DNA from: a virus
Strand: one strand, 5' to 3'
DNA: 59,354 bases
IMG/VR virus record: IMGVR_UViG_3300020021_000011
Coordinates: 1-59,354 of that record
Position 1 is the stretch's first letter. The number at the start of each line of letters is the position of its first letter. Shown here in pieces: positions 43,149 to 51,737 of the stretch. A program made the translations under genes and the position numbers. The notes under the pieces were generated by a model that searched no databases, was not told the DNA's origin, and worked only from the letters and a program-made list of their open reading frames with translations.

Positions 43149-44249
43149 ATGCTTAATAGAGTTAATGATATCAGCCCGTATATGGGATGTGACCCTGAAT
43201 TCTTTTTCAGGAAAGACGGGGAAATAGTAGGGGCAGAAACGATGCTTGCACCCAGTGGATTAGACGTAGGGAACGGCTCTAGGTTTATTATAGATGGAGT
43301 GCAGGCAGAACTTAATCCAGCGCCTAGTTTTTGCAGGGCTAATTTAGCTAATAATATCAGGGTTTGCTTTTCTACCCTTATCAAGGAAATGGCTAAACAT
43401 AAAGGTTTCACTGCTGATTTCTCAACCACTGTTGAAATATCTAAAGAAAACCTGGCACAACTTAATGAAGCTGCTAAACGCTTTGGATGTGCCCCCAGTC
43501 AAAGTATATATAAGAAAGTGGGTGTTAATATAGCTGGTATCGACCCTATCAAGTATCGTAAACGTGCTGCTGGCGGGCATATTCATATCGGTATGGATGA
43601 GTATAAGTCCTTTGGTCTTAAACGAGCATTAAAAGAAGACTATGCTAAAGTAGTACAGATGCTAGATATTATCTGCGGGAATACATGTGTACTAATAGAC
43701 CGTGACGAAGGTAATATTGAACGTAGAAAGCTATATGGCAGGGCAGGGGAATACAGACTACCAGAACATGGAATAGAATATAGGACTCTATCTAACTTCT
43801 GGTTGACGTCTTATCCATTACTGTCAATGGCATTCGGGCTTGCAAGGTTAGCTGTACAGCTTATAGCAGATAAGAATTATGTAGTATTATATAATGAGTT
43901 TATTAGTGCTTCTAATCTAGCTAATGTCCATAAAGCTATTAATAACAATGATTTTGATTTAGCTATGGAAAACTTTAAGAATGTTGAGAAGTTAATTATG
44001 GAAGTGTCTAATACTGGTGATAGATACACTGTAACCAGTGCTAATATTAAAGAGTTTCATCACTTTGTATATAAGATTAAATCAGATGGATTGAAGTATT
44101 GGTTTAAAGATGAACCCCTTAAACATTGGACTAGTATAAGGGAATGTCATGCAGGGGGGTTCCATGACTATCTTCTTAATGTAGTACAACCTGATATGCT
44201 TAAGGATAATAAATCACTACAAACTAAGGCAGCTACGAAAGTCGCCTGA
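43149..44249 (+). CDS. COOH-NH2 ligase (phiEco32-like type 2 amidoligase)
   Basis: 366 aa with glutamine-synthetase-like ligase motifs: G-C-D-P-E-F-F-F (13-20), V-Q-A-E-L-N-P (51-57), G-G-H-I-H-I-G (142-148), G-R-A-G-E-Y-R (197-203) and G-I-E-Y-R-T-L. This family was predicted in phiEco32-like phages to form amide or peptide bonds with ATP. A GAGAGGGAG ribosome site precedes the ATG at 43149. It belongs with the second ligase, amidotransferase and cyclotransferase at 47011-51054. Confidence 0.9.
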   Translation: MLNRVNDISPYMGCDPEFFFRKDGEIVGAETMLAPSGLDVGNGSRFIIDGVQAELNPAPSFCRANLANNIRVCFSTLIKEMAKHKGFTADFSTTVEISKENLAQLNEAAKRFGCAPSQSIYKKVGVNIAGIDPIKYRKRAAGGHIHIGMDEYKSFGLKRALKEDYAKVVQMLDIICGNTCVLIDRDEGNIERRKLYGRAGEYRLPEHGIEYRTLSNFWLTSYPLLSMAFGLARLAVQLIADKNYVVLYNEFISASNLANVHKAINNNDFDLAMENFKNVEKLIMEVSNTGDRYTVTSANIKEFHHFVYKIKSDGLKYWFKDEPLKHWTSIRECHAGGFHDYLLNVVQPDMLKDNKSLQTKAATKVA

Positions 44250-44371
44250 TTGCTCTATATACAAATGTTATTAATCACGCAGGTAGATATATGAAAACTA
44301 AATTAAGGTATTATATTATTAATAAAATTAACAACGTATAGAGCTAAATATACATAAGGAATTGAAACTAT

Positions 44372-44590
44372 ATGCAAATGATATTTAGTATAATATACTT
44401 TACTGGTATCTGTGCTGTTATGATACTTGCATGGCGTATTATATGGTGGCAAGAAGTAAAATATGAGAAAAATAATAAAATAATAGTTGACAATTGCGAT
44501 ACATTTGATACTATCATAATTAATAATAAGCCTGTAATAAGTTATAATAATACTCTTGTAGCTAAAATAAAGGATATAGATGATGTATAA
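44372..44590 (+). CDS. Small membrane protein, 72 aa
   Basis: ATG 44372 after AAGGAATTG. One N-terminal helix (IFSIIYFTGICAVMILAW) then a polar cytoplasmic part (KNNKIIVDNCDTFDTIIINN). No family. Confidence 0.6.
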   Translation: MQMIFSIIYFTGICAVMILAWRIIWWQEVKYEKNNKIIVDNCDTFDTIIINNKPVISYNNTLVAKIKDIDDV

Positions 44591-44735
44591 TATTATTAAT
44601 ATAAATACCGGTAAAACAGTAAGACAATACAACAGCTTAGATATTGCTTGTAATATAGTTGATATGCTTCATTCTACTGAACACCTTGACGAATCGGGCA
44701 AACTAGTGTCACAATATATAATAGAATTGCTGTAA
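44580..44735 (+). CDS. Small hypothetical protein, 51 aa
   Basis: ATG 44580 overlaps the previous stop. Likely two short strands and a helix (S-L-D-I-A-C-N-I-V-D-M-L-H). No motif. Confidence 0.5.
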   Translation: MMYNIININTGKTVRQYNSLDIACNIVDMLHSTEHLDESGKLVSQYIIELL

Positions 44736-44741
44736 AAGGAA

Positions 44742-45074
44742 ATGGGAATTAAGTCAATGATTAACATAGTACAGTCAGAAATACTTAATGCTGCGTGGCA
44801 AGAGTATCTATTATACAGAAATATGAGTTTAGATGTATATGACTCTGCTGTTGTTTTGTACAATTCAAGTCGTAATGATAAGAACACAGAAGTTGTAAAA
44901 CTAGAAGCATTTAAATTATATGATGAAGGTGATAAATTATATAAAATAAGTCTTGACTTATGGAAAGATGCAGTATATAAAATCTATGGTGAAATAAATA
45001 TAACATGGGAATATAAGTACGGCGGTTACTGTGCTATATTACCGGATAATATATATAAGTTTGAAAGATGGTAA
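44742..45074 (+). CDS. Hypothetical protein, 110 aa
   Basis: ATG 44742 lies very close to AAAAGGA; an alternative ATG at 44757 has GGGAA nine bases upstream. Mostly helical with many Tyr (residues 20-90), ending in a Gly/Tyr-rich strand part. No domain recognised. Confidence 0.65.
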   Translation: MGIKSMINIVQSEILNAAWQEYLLYRNMSLDVYDSAVVLYNSSRNDKNTEVVKLEAFKLYDEGDKLYKISLDLWKDAVYKIYGEINITWEYKYGGYCAILPDNIYKFERW

Positions 45075-45083
45075 GGCTTTAAT

Positions 45084-45254
45084 ATGATATATGGACAAAG
45101 ATATTTAATCTATCAGGATATTGGTGATGTTATACCAGAAGATAAAGGTAAATGGTTCTATTATGATACATGGAGTAGACCAGATTCCGATGTCGGGGGG
45201 TTTAAGACTGAGAAAGCCTGTAAAGATGCAGTTAATAAACTGTCTATAAATTAG
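45084..45254 (+). CDS. Small hypothetical protein, 56 aa
   Basis: Aromatic-rich strands (Y-L-I-Y-Q-D-I-G, W-F-Y-Y-D-T-W) and a C-terminal helix (T-E-K-A-C-K-D-A-V-N-K-L). Starts ten bases after the previous stop. Confidence 0.55.
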   Translation: MIYGQRYLIYQDIGDVIPEDKGKWFYYDTWSRPDSDVGGFKTEKACKDAVNKLSIN

Positions 45255-45266
45255 GGAATATATAGA

Positions 45267-45533
45267 ATGACAACTAAGTTGCAATTAACAACTGATAATA
45301 CTAAGATAGAATTTAGTGAGTTTATGCGCAGGTGTTGGGATAAACATATATATCCTGCTCCCATTGCATATGAAAACCCCGATGCTAAGTTTAGTAGTAT
45401 GGTTAGTTTCCGTGTTAAGATAGGGGAGATACATATACAGTTTAATAAGAGCGCAGACGGGCAAAACTTGTGTTATGTGGATATTAATAATCCAGCTACA
45501 CATAAAGCATTGCATGACATTAATTTTCTATAA
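45267..45533 (+). CDS. Hypothetical protein, 88 aa
   Basis: ATG 45267 after AGGGAATATATAGA. Mixed alpha/beta protein with W-D-K-H-I-Y-P-A-P and a beta-rich second half. No family. Confidence 0.65.
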   Translation: MTTKLQLTTDNTKIEFSEFMRRCWDKHIYPAPIAYENPDAKFSSMVSFRVKIGEIHIQFNKSADGQNLCYVDINNPATHKALHDINFL

Positions 45534-45547
45534 AGAGGACTTGAATT

Positions 45548-45997
45548 ATGCCAATAGATAATATTGAAATAGGGAAAGCTTATAAGACTAGAAGCGGGTT
45601 TAAAGTTATTATTACTCACATTATTGAAGGGGCTGAATATAGCCATAAAGTAATTGGGTATGCAGAAGGGTTTGCAACTGATATAAAATGCTGGTTAGTT
45701 ACTGGTAGGGTCAGTAGAACAGCTACTAATTCTCCCTTTGATTTAATGGATGAATGGATAGAGCCAGTTACTAAGCATATATTTATCAATGTGTTTGAAG
45801 GTAATGTATTAGGCTCTATCTGTAATACTCTTGAACAAGCTTTAGCATTTAATGGAGTAATTAAAACACTACATCAAGTAATAAATGTTAGCGAAGGTAG
45901 CATTATAAGAAGTACGTGGCTATTTCCAAATCGTAGACCTGTGACAGATGGTGAAATAATTGAAACGGAGGACGAAAGAGATGTCTTACTTAATTGA
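45548..45997 (+). CDS. Hypothetical protein, 149 aa
   Basis: ATG 45548 preceded by AGAGGAC. Begins with a G-K-A-Y-K-T-R-S-G-F-K-V-I-I segment like short SH3-like barrels of phage proteins, then mixed strands and helices, ending in an acidic tail (ETEDERD). No family recognised. Confidence 0.65.
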   Translation: MPIDNIEIGKAYKTRSGFKVIITHIIEGAEYSHKVIGYAEGFATDIKCWLVTGRVSRTATNSPFDLMDEWIEPVTKHIFINVFEGNVLGSICNTLEQALAFNGVIKTLHQVINVSEGSIIRSTWLFPNRRPVTDGEIIETEDERDVLLN

Positions 45998-46046
45998 GCA
46001 TATTAAATTAACTATAATAGTTTTTAAGGAATTATTCAAGAAATAA
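45981..46046 (+). CDS. Tiny peptide, 21 aa
   Basis: ATG 45981 has GGAGG nine bases upstream, a good ribosome site inside the previous gene end. Amphipathic/hydrophobic (MSYLIEHIKLTIIVFKELFKK), membrane-active in character. Uncertain because of size. Confidence 0.35.
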   Translation: MSYLIEHIKLTIIVFKELFKK

Positions 46047-46162
46047 GTATTGACATTTAAAAGAAAGTATGATTTAACTATGAATAATATGGAGATTGCA
46101 GATAAGCGATAAGAGGGGGATAACCATATAAAAATACTTCCCAAAGTAACATATAAAAAGGC

Positions 46163-46191
46163 TTGACAAATGACATTATTTACTTTATATC
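46163..46191 (+). promoter_or_regulatory. Candidate promoter
   Basis: TTGACA (46163-46168), 17-base spacer, TATATC (46186-46191), in a 210-base stretch with no convincing gene (46047-46259). Precedes the 57-aa gene at 46260. Confidence 0.45.
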
Positions 46192-46259
46192 TCTTTACAA
46201 GATTAGACCACTTATTTAACAGCTTATATAAGACATAAAGCAAGGCAGGACGCAAGAGG

Positions 46260-46433
46260 ATGAAATTATATTGGGTTAAGATAAAAGTAAATAGTAGCAC
46301 TCTTATACAACATATGTATGCTATGAGTATCTTTGCTATAGTTGATAGACTACATAAAAGTTATAAACCATTGAATACTTTACCAGAAATAGAAATAGTA
46401 TCTTGTGTTAAGATTGCTCAATCAGAGGATTAA
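46260..46433 (+). CDS. Small hypothetical protein, 57 aa
   Basis: ATG 46260 directly behind AAGAGG. Strand-helix-strand look (W-V-K-I-K-V-N-S-S, M-S-I-F-A-I-V-D-R-L-H, I-E-I-V-S-C-V-K-I). No motif. Confidence 0.55.
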   Translation: MKLYWVKIKVNSSTLIQHMYAMSIFAIVDRLHKSYKPLNTLPEIEIVSCVKIAQSED

Positions 46434-46437
46434 TAAT

Positions 46438-46587
46438 ATGCGAAGTTATTTTATTAAGTATACCCATGCCCATGCTTTATTCGTAAGACGGGTAAAGTTA
46501 GTTAGTGTGTTTGATTTAGTTAAATGGCTTATTAAAGAATATAAGACTGATATTAATATAAAATTTATAAATATACTGGATAAATAA
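46438..46587 (+). CDS. Small basic protein, 49 aa
   Basis: ATG 46438 is four bases after the previous stop; the frame is open from 46405 but that part overlaps the previous gene. Rich in His, Arg, Lys and aromatics. The stop adjoins the next ATG. Confidence 0.5.
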   Translation: MRSYFIKYTHAHALFVRRVKLVSVFDLVKWLIKEYKTDINIKFINILDK

Positions 46588-46833
46588 ATGACACATTTTA
46601 CCGAATACTTAATTGATAATATAACTCTGATAGCAATAGTATTTAATATTGTATGGACTATAATATTAGCTCTTAATTGGTATAAATTATTACATAAAAT
46701 AAACCAGGAAGATTTCAAGACGTTTTATTATACTCTTGTTTATAGTGATGCCAGAGATTTACATTATGATATTACCAGAATTATGGAAAAGCTTAATAAT
46801 AATACCTGGGTTAAGATAAAGTTAAAATATTGA
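46588..46833 (+). CDS. Membrane protein, 81 aa
   Basis: One strong N-terminal membrane helix (ITLIAIVFNIVWTIILALNW), then a soluble helical domain. Starts immediately after the previous stop. No family. Confidence 0.6.
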   Translation: MTHFTEYLIDNITLIAIVFNIVWTIILALNWYKLLHKINQEDFKTFYYTLVYSDARDLHYDITRIMEKLNNNTWVKIKLKY

Positions 46834-46856
46834 AACACTTAATGAAAGATTGCAAT

Positions 46857-47021
46857 ATGAATAAGTATTATAAAGCTGGTTTCTGTGATGGTATATTAGG
46901 AAGAAACTCAAACTTTTTATCATGCTTTTATAATCAATCAAGATATTATATAGGCTATTATGACGGGCGCAGGGAAAGAATACTTAGAAATATAAATATA
47001 GAGGTTGACTATGTCTGTTAA
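46857..47021 (+). CDS. Small Tyr/Gly-rich protein, 54 aa
   Basis: The frame is open from 46830 with ATGs at 46842 and 46857; the compact domain begins at 46857 (MNKYYKAGFCDGILGRN). The Y-x-x-G-x-x-D-G repeat (twice: A-G-F-C-D-G and I-G-Y-Y-D-G) is a pattern of small phage proteins of unknown function. It overlaps the cyclotransferase start by 11 bases. Confidence 0.5.
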   Translation: MNKYYKAGFCDGILGRNSNFLSCFYNQSRYYIGYYDGRRERILRNINIEVDYVC

Positions 47022-47481
47022 ACTATTTGTATATGGAACACTAAAAAAAGGACTTATTAATCACCGGTATTTACAAGGCGCAGAATACTTAGGCCGAGTA
47101 GATATAGCACATAGAAGATTAAGAATAGTTGAAGGCTTTGGTTATAACTTTCCTATAATAGAGAAGCATTGGGAACCGAGATATATATTTAATGGTACTG
47201 CTATTGATAGTGCAAGTATTAATCCTAATAAGTCCCCCTCTGTATCTGGGGAACTTTATCTGTGTGAAGATTCTCATATTATTGACTTGGATTATTTAGA
47301 AAAGGGCTATAGATTAGAATATGGGAATGATAATATATCTTATTATAGACCTCTATTTAGAACAGATAAATATACTTTAATGACGCCTGACGAAAATGCT
47401 ATATACAAATTTACAAAAACAGACCAGTTTAAGAAAGTTGAAACCAATGTCAAACCAAACAGAACCCAAAGCGCCACTTAA
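47011..47481 (+). CDS. Gamma-glutamylcyclotransferase-like protein (AIG2/GGCT fold)
   Basis: 156 aa from ATG 47011 with GAGG six bases upstream. Substrate-loop motif L-F-V-Y-G-T-L-K-K-G (5-14), S-G-E-L-Y-L (79-84) and L-D-Y-L-E97-K-G-Y with the probable catalytic Glu. GGCT enzymes release 5-oxoproline from gamma-glutamyl amines. In phiEco32-like phages such a gene accompanies amidoligases and a glutamine amidotransferase, as here, so it may trim or recycle the modification made by the ligases (inference). Confidence 0.85.
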   Translation: MSVKLFVYGTLKKGLINHRYLQGAEYLGRVDIAHRRLRIVEGFGYNFPIIEKHWEPRYIFNGTAIDSASINPNKSPSVSGELYLCEDSHIIDLDYLEKGYRLEYGNDNISYYRPLFRTDKYTLMTPDENAIYKFTKTDQFKKVETNVKPNRTQSAT

Positions 47482-47605
47482 TAAGCCAGTTCCAAACTAT
47501 TCTCAGTTTATTTTAGATTTAGACTTGACAGATAATGAATACTGTGATACAGATAATTTAAGGGATCAGGGACTAGAAATACCAGAACAGAGCGTATCTG
47601 ACTGA
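47447..47605 (+). CDS. Small acidic protein, 52 aa
   Basis: ATG 47447 lies inside the cyclotransferase end; the frame opens earlier (47396) but without a good site. Pro/Asp/Glu-rich, disordered. Could be a small partner within the amidoligase module. Confidence 0.5.
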   Translation: MSNQTEPKAPLNKPVPNYSQFILDLDLTDNEYCDTDNLRDQGLEIPEQSVSD

Positions 47606-47657
47606 TAATAAAGCATTATTTAAACAAATAGCATTTAATTTAAAAGAGGGGTCTCCT

Positions 47658-49895
47658 ATGTCGAAATACTATGTAATTACACCTGAAACTCTTACTATAA
47701 ATAACTTTATATCTAAGGGGGGTGAAGTTTTATTTACTGCTAAGATTGAAGAGTTTGGTTATAAAATTGAAACTGGTCTAACAGTATTCATGAATAAAGT
47801 TGTAGAATATTGGGAAGCTACCGGCATAGCTCGTAACTTTAATGAAAGTACAGCTAATGTATATTATATCCGTAAAGCTGAAACTGCTAACACAGTTACA
47901 GTAAAATTAACTAATGATGTATTAAAAGCAATGCTAGTATTAGTAAAACGTAGATTGCAAGATTGTACAAAGCAAGCAGAACTTATTATTAATGAGATTA
48001 AGACTTATGCTCGTTATAATGATTATAATGCTGCAACAAGCTCTGTATATGGTCTATGTGAGAGTCGACTTGTAGCTAAAGCTATTACTGCATATATTGA
48101 GGCTCTTGAAGCCCTTATTAGTGATAAGTCTAAGGTTCTTTATGTGGCTGAAACTGAAAGAACTAAAGATGAAATTATACGGTCAGCGCGCCCATTCCTG
48201 CAAGATATTGGGCCTGCGGGAAAGAAGCTCTCTATTAGCTCACAATATAAAGTAACTAGCTTAAAGAATAGCTCTATTAACTCAAGTAATGCTTTAACCG
48301 CTGAATATAACACATTTAATACCATATTCCAGAATCGCAGGGTTAATTATAGACATACTATATGTATTACTAAACTTATAATTGAGAATAAACCTAAAGA
48401 AACTGTTATAGACCTTAAGGTTGTATATCCTGAATTTGATGCGCATATTCAAGACTTCGGTAGAATCTTTTCAACAAATTTTAGCCGCCATATAACACCT
48501 AATGGCAGGCTACACAATATGATTAATGGTTCTTTTGATGCTGTATTTACTAGATTTAATAATATTAAAGTAAAACTAATATTCTTAGGATACGGGGAAG
48601 AAGAGGCAGTTAAATTAATCATTGACAAAGCTTTAAAAGATACCAGTATAAATAAACATGGATCATTTAATCATCTATATAATTTCACATTAGGAATTTG
48701 TGAATTAACTAAGCAATTACTACCGTCTATATTCTTATCTAACTACCTTCCATATGGTAGTAAAGAATCAAAGCTAGCTAACTATTATTTTATGACATGG
48801 GTAGCTAATAGACGCGTAACGAGATATGCATGGGCAGATGATAGAGAATTATTTAAAGAGCAAATATTAGACCAGCACAGCTGCTATGACCAGAGTGTTG
48901 GAGAATACAATAATAATGTTCTTAACTATCTAACCCCACGCTCGATGCCTAAAGAGAATGTTAAATCTTTTGGAGGGGATAAAGTATTTCAGGGTATCCC
49001 ATATCTGGGAGTTGAACTAGAAGTAGAAAGGGCTGAAAAGTGCGCTGAAAGTATTACTGAGGAAGTGCTTAACGATTTAGGCAAAGATTTTGTTATACTT
49101 AAAAGAGATGGTAGCTTAGGAGGACATAAACCATTTGAAATAGTTACTGTGCCAGCTACATTAGAGACACATAAAGCACGTTGGGCTAGTTTCATGGATA
49201 ACAAGATTGTAAAGCCTCAGTTAAGCAGTTTCAAGAGTGGTCGCTGTGGTATGCACGTACATATCAGCCGTGATTGCTTCACTGGATTGCATTTAGCTAA
49301 GTTTCTAAGATTTATTAACCATGTTGATAATGGAATGTTTGTTCATAAGCTGGCAGGTAGGGGGAGTACAGTAATGAATGTCTATACAGACCATGCAAAC
49401 CCTATCTTGTTCGGTATTGTATCTAATGCTACCCCAATTAAACAACAATTAGCTGCACTTAAACATTGTGCCAGGATTGGAGTTGAAGGTGGCAGAGGGG
49501 GGCACCGTGACACTGTTAGCACTACCTCTAAGCACGGCACTATAGAAGTAAGGATATTTAGAGGAAACCTTGCTAAATCACACTTCTATAAGAACATTGA
49601 ATTCGTCCATGCTCTATGGTCTTATACTAAAGATTGTGGAATGCGGGATTTAGATTATAAAGATTTTATACTATGGTTATTTAAAGATAATTGTAGTTCG
49701 TATAATAATCTTCAAGCTTGGCTTATAGCTAGTGGATATAATGTATCTAATCGTAATACAGATACTAAAGAGACTGAGGAAACTATTAAAAGAGTGCGGT
49801 TAATAGTTAATAAGAAGTATAATACTGGTAAAGATGATAAACTACGGAACTCTAAACAAACATCTTTAAAATCTGAACTATTAGCTAATTTTTAA
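47658..49895 (+). CDS. Second COOH-NH2 ligase (amidoligase_2 family), 745 aa
   Basis: The C-terminal half (from about residue 451) is an amidoligase: G-V-E-L-E-V-E (451-457), L-K-R-D-G-S-L-G, F-E-I-V-T-V-P-A, C-G-M-H-V-H-I-S-R-D (about 530-539) and H-G-T-I-E-V-R-I-F-R-G (626-636). The first 450 residues form a separate mostly helical domain I do not recognise, so the protein may carry its own substrate-binding part. It follows the cyclotransferase and precedes the amidotransferase. Ribosome site AAAGAGGGG upstream. Confidence 0.88.
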   Translation: MSKYYVITPETLTINNFISKGGEVLFTAKIEEFGYKIETGLTVFMNKVVEYWEATGIARNFNESTANVYYIRKAETANTVTVKLTNDVLKAMLVLVKRRLQDCTKQAELIINEIKTYARYNDYNAATSSVYGLCESRLVAKAITAYIEALEALISDKSKVLYVAETERTKDEIIRSARPFLQDIGPAGKKLSISSQYKVTSLKNSSINSSNALTAEYNTFNTIFQNRRVNYRHTICITKLIIENKPKETVIDLKVVYPEFDAHIQDFGRIFSTNFSRHITPNGRLHNMINGSFDAVFTRFNNIKVKLIFLGYGEEEAVKLIIDKALKDTSINKHGSFNHLYNFTLGICELTKQLLPSIFLSNYLPYGSKESKLANYYFMTWVANRRVTRYAWADDRELFKEQILDQHSCYDQSVGEYNNNVLNYLTPRSMPKENVKSFGGDKVFQGIPYLGVELEVERAEKCAESITEEVLNDLGKDFVILKRDGSLGGHKPFEIVTVPATLETHKARWASFMDNKIVKPQLSSFKSGRCGMHVHISRDCFTGLHLAKFLRFINHVDNGMFVHKLAGRGSTVMNVYTDHANPILFGIVSNATPIKQQLAALKHCARIGVEGGRGGHRDTVSTTSKHGTIEVRIFRGNLAKSHFYKNIEFVHALWSYTKDCGMRDLDYKDFILWLFKDNCSSYNNLQAWLIASGYNVSNRNTDTKETEETIKRVRLIVNKKYNTGKDDKLRNSKQTSLKSELLANF

Positions 49896-49917
49896 TTAAT
49901 TAAAAGGATAATATACT

Positions 49918-51054
49918 ATGTGTTTAATCGTAAATAAAATGGGGCGGGATGCCGTATTTACTGAGGAACAATTCAAAAGAATGATTCAGCAAAATGGGCA
50001 TGGTTTAGGTATAATGTATCGTGAAAAGGGGCGCATTATAGTTGAAAAGACAGTTGGTAGTGATAACGAGAAACTAGCTCTCTGGAAAGATGTTAAGAAT
50101 CGTACTGGTTATGCCATGCACGCTAGGTGGAAAACCCACGGAGAGATTAACGAAGAAAACTGTCACCCTTATAAAGTATTAGATATGGATGATGGTGATC
50201 CTATTGATATGTATATGATGCATAATGGGGTTATTACAGCCGCGCCTGAGATTGATAAAAAGATGTCAGATACTTGGAACTTTGTAGAATCTGTAATTAA
50301 ACCTATTGCTAAAGTAGATCCTAATCTTATATGGAATAATGAAGGTATACAAAGACTTATAAGGAACTTTGCCGGGGGTGGCAGTAAATTACTATTTATG
50401 CGCAGTGATCAAGTACCTGCTAATGAGCATGTATTAATATTTAATAGTGAAGCTGGTTCAGAAGTTACTGGATGTTGGTTATCAAACGCTAACTGTAATA
50501 TCTATCAACATCATAATAGGAATGCTACTTATTATAACAATAATAACAATGCTATTGTACCATTTAAAGATGATTATAACAAACCTTGGTGGGGTATTAG
50601 CAGAAAAGCCAAGAAAGTAACTACTGTTATTGAAGCTACTGTTGCAGAAGTCGAGACTGAATTAGAGCAGGAATGGGAAGAACCAACTAAGACTAGTGTA
50701 ACAGCTAGTGAATATCCTGATTATTCCGTGTATAAGAATCACACTAATGAAGTAGATAAAAAACTTGAAAATAAACTCTTGACAAATACTGTATTACCTG
50801 CTAAGAATGATTTGAAAGAAAGGGAAGATTTACTAACTCTGACATTACAGGCTTTATGCGCAATGTCAGATAAAGAAATGATTGAAGAAATACAATCTTT
50901 ACCATCTTTAGCTGCTGATGTAATTATTAATTTCTATAATGTCAAGATGGATAAAGATAAATTAGTGGAAGAAATTATAGACGATAAATTGGTTAACAAG
51001 ATTGTTAGCCTTATTCGCCACCTTCCTAATAAAGATAAACAGGCCGCTGCCTGA
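49918..51054 (+). CDS. Class II glutamine amidotransferase
   Basis: 378 aa. Starts M-C2-L-I-V, so Cys2 becomes the N-terminal nucleophile after Met removal. Further class II motifs: H68-A-R70, T-H74-G75, N81-C-H83-P84-Y, M-H102-N103-G104. The first 230 residues form the glutaminase domain; the remaining 150 are acidic, helical and not recognised. It probably supplies ammonia or makes a glutamyl intermediate for the two neighbouring ligases. Confidence 0.9.
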   Translation: MCLIVNKMGRDAVFTEEQFKRMIQQNGHGLGIMYREKGRIIVEKTVGSDNEKLALWKDVKNRTGYAMHARWKTHGEINEENCHPYKVLDMDDGDPIDMYMMHNGVITAAPEIDKKMSDTWNFVESVIKPIAKVDPNLIWNNEGIQRLIRNFAGGGSKLLFMRSDQVPANEHVLIFNSEAGSEVTGCWLSNANCNIYQHHNRNATYYNNNNNAIVPFKDDYNKPWWGISRKAKKVTTVIEATVAEVETELEQEWEEPTKTSVTASEYPDYSVYKNHTNEVDKKLENKLLTNTVLPAKNDLKEREDLLTLTLQALCAMSDKEMIEEIQSLPSLAADVIINFYNVKMDKDKLVEEIIDDKLVNKIVSLIRHLPNKDKQAAA

Positions 51055-51141
51055 TAAAGAATAGCTGATAAGATTAATTACTAATCCTCGTTAGCTATAA
51101 CGTGCCTATAAATATTAATATTAACAATGGAGATTATTACT

Positions 51142-51411
51142 ATGGCTACTGAAGCAAAGATTACTTATGCTACCGCGCACCGCACAACTGATCCTATTAA
51201 ACAGGTGCGCGTTTCTAATGCTGCTGGATATCTTGATTTGATTCTCAGCAAGAATGCTAACGGCAAAGCAGTGCGTATTGCTAACAAATTCAATGAACAG
51301 TGTGTATTCGTTTCTTTGAATGAAATTGATAGCCTTATCGACTCTTTGAAACTTGTTAAAGCTCAGGGGGTTAAACTCTCAGTTGATGATGTTACCTACA
51401 GCCGTGGCTAA
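51142..51411 (+). CDS. Hypothetical protein, 89 aa
   Basis: ATG 51142 has GGAG nine bases upstream; an earlier ATG at 51127 overlaps that site. Compact alpha/beta protein with codon use richer in G/C than its neighbours, suggesting high expression. Ends just before the tRNA-like region. No family. Confidence 0.7.
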   Translation: MATEAKITYATAHRTTDPIKQVRVSNAAGYLDLILSKNANGKAVRIANKFNEQCVFVSLNEIDSLIDSLKLVKAQGVKLSVDDVTYSRG

Positions 51412-51440
51412 TCTCACTAGAGGTTAACTTATCTAAGTCC

Positions 51441-51463
51441 TGAGCATGACTATAAAAGGCTCA
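51441..51463. other. Hairpin before the tRNA-like RNAs
   Basis: TGAGC (51441-51445) and GCTCA (51459-51463), 5-bp stem with a 13-nt loop. It follows AGGTTAACTTATCTAAGTCC, which resembles the leader motif with an insertion. May act in processing of the RNAs downstream. Confidence 0.3.
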
Positions 51464-51471
51464 TACCTATA

Positions 51472-51577
51472 CTGACGTGTGATTGTAAGGGGTAGCATTA
51501 TATGGATAATTACTGTAAGTCGCTGGTTCGCTGGTAATTTGAGATATGGTATAGGTTCGATTCCTATCCGTTAGTGC
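51472..51577 (+). ncRNA. tRNA-like RNA 1 (oversized)
   Basis: 5' CTGACG can pair with CGTTAG at the 3' end (one G-T), next to a clear T-arm (ATAGG-TTCGATT-CCTAT, 51551-51567). A D-arm-like GATTGTAAGGGGTAGCATT follows the 5' strand. AATTAC/GTAATT forms a 6-bp internal stem around a 20-nt loop instead of 7. At about 106 bases it is too long for a normal tRNA and no anticodon loop can be assigned. Could be an intron-bearing or degenerate tRNA or a tRNA mimic. Confidence 0.5.
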
Positions 51578-51583
51578 CTATAA

Positions 51584-51737
51584 GCAACTTGTGATTGTAA
51601 GTGGTAGCATTGCGACAATTGTTATAATCTGGTGCGGGAGTGAAATAGTTTAGCCCCTTTTAGTATTAAAGCTATGATCGCGAATTCGATGATTACACTA
51701 GTTTAGATTGGCTGTGGTTCGATTCCATACGGTTGCA
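51584..51737 (+). ncRNA. tRNA-like RNA 2 (oversized)
   Basis: GCAACT pairs with GGTTGC at the 3' end. T-arm TGTGG-TTCGATT-CCATA (51713-51729). It shares the D-arm-like segment (GATTGTAAGTGGTAGCATT) with RNA 1. TAATC/GATTA can close an internal loop of about 60 bases that contains a CTTT-TAGTATT-AAAG hairpin and CGAATTCG. Length about 154 bases, no encoded CCA. Related to RNA 1, so probably a tandem pair of one type. Confidence 0.45.

Noticed and set aside
44290-44341. 16-codon frame after the first amidoligase
   Set aside because: Too short, with no ribosome site and no coupling to neighbours.
51472-51737. Two ordinary tRNA genes
   Set aside because: Acceptor and T-arms fit, but lengths of 106 and 154 bases and the lack of a 7-nt anticodon loop do not. 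Kept only as tRNA-like RNAs.
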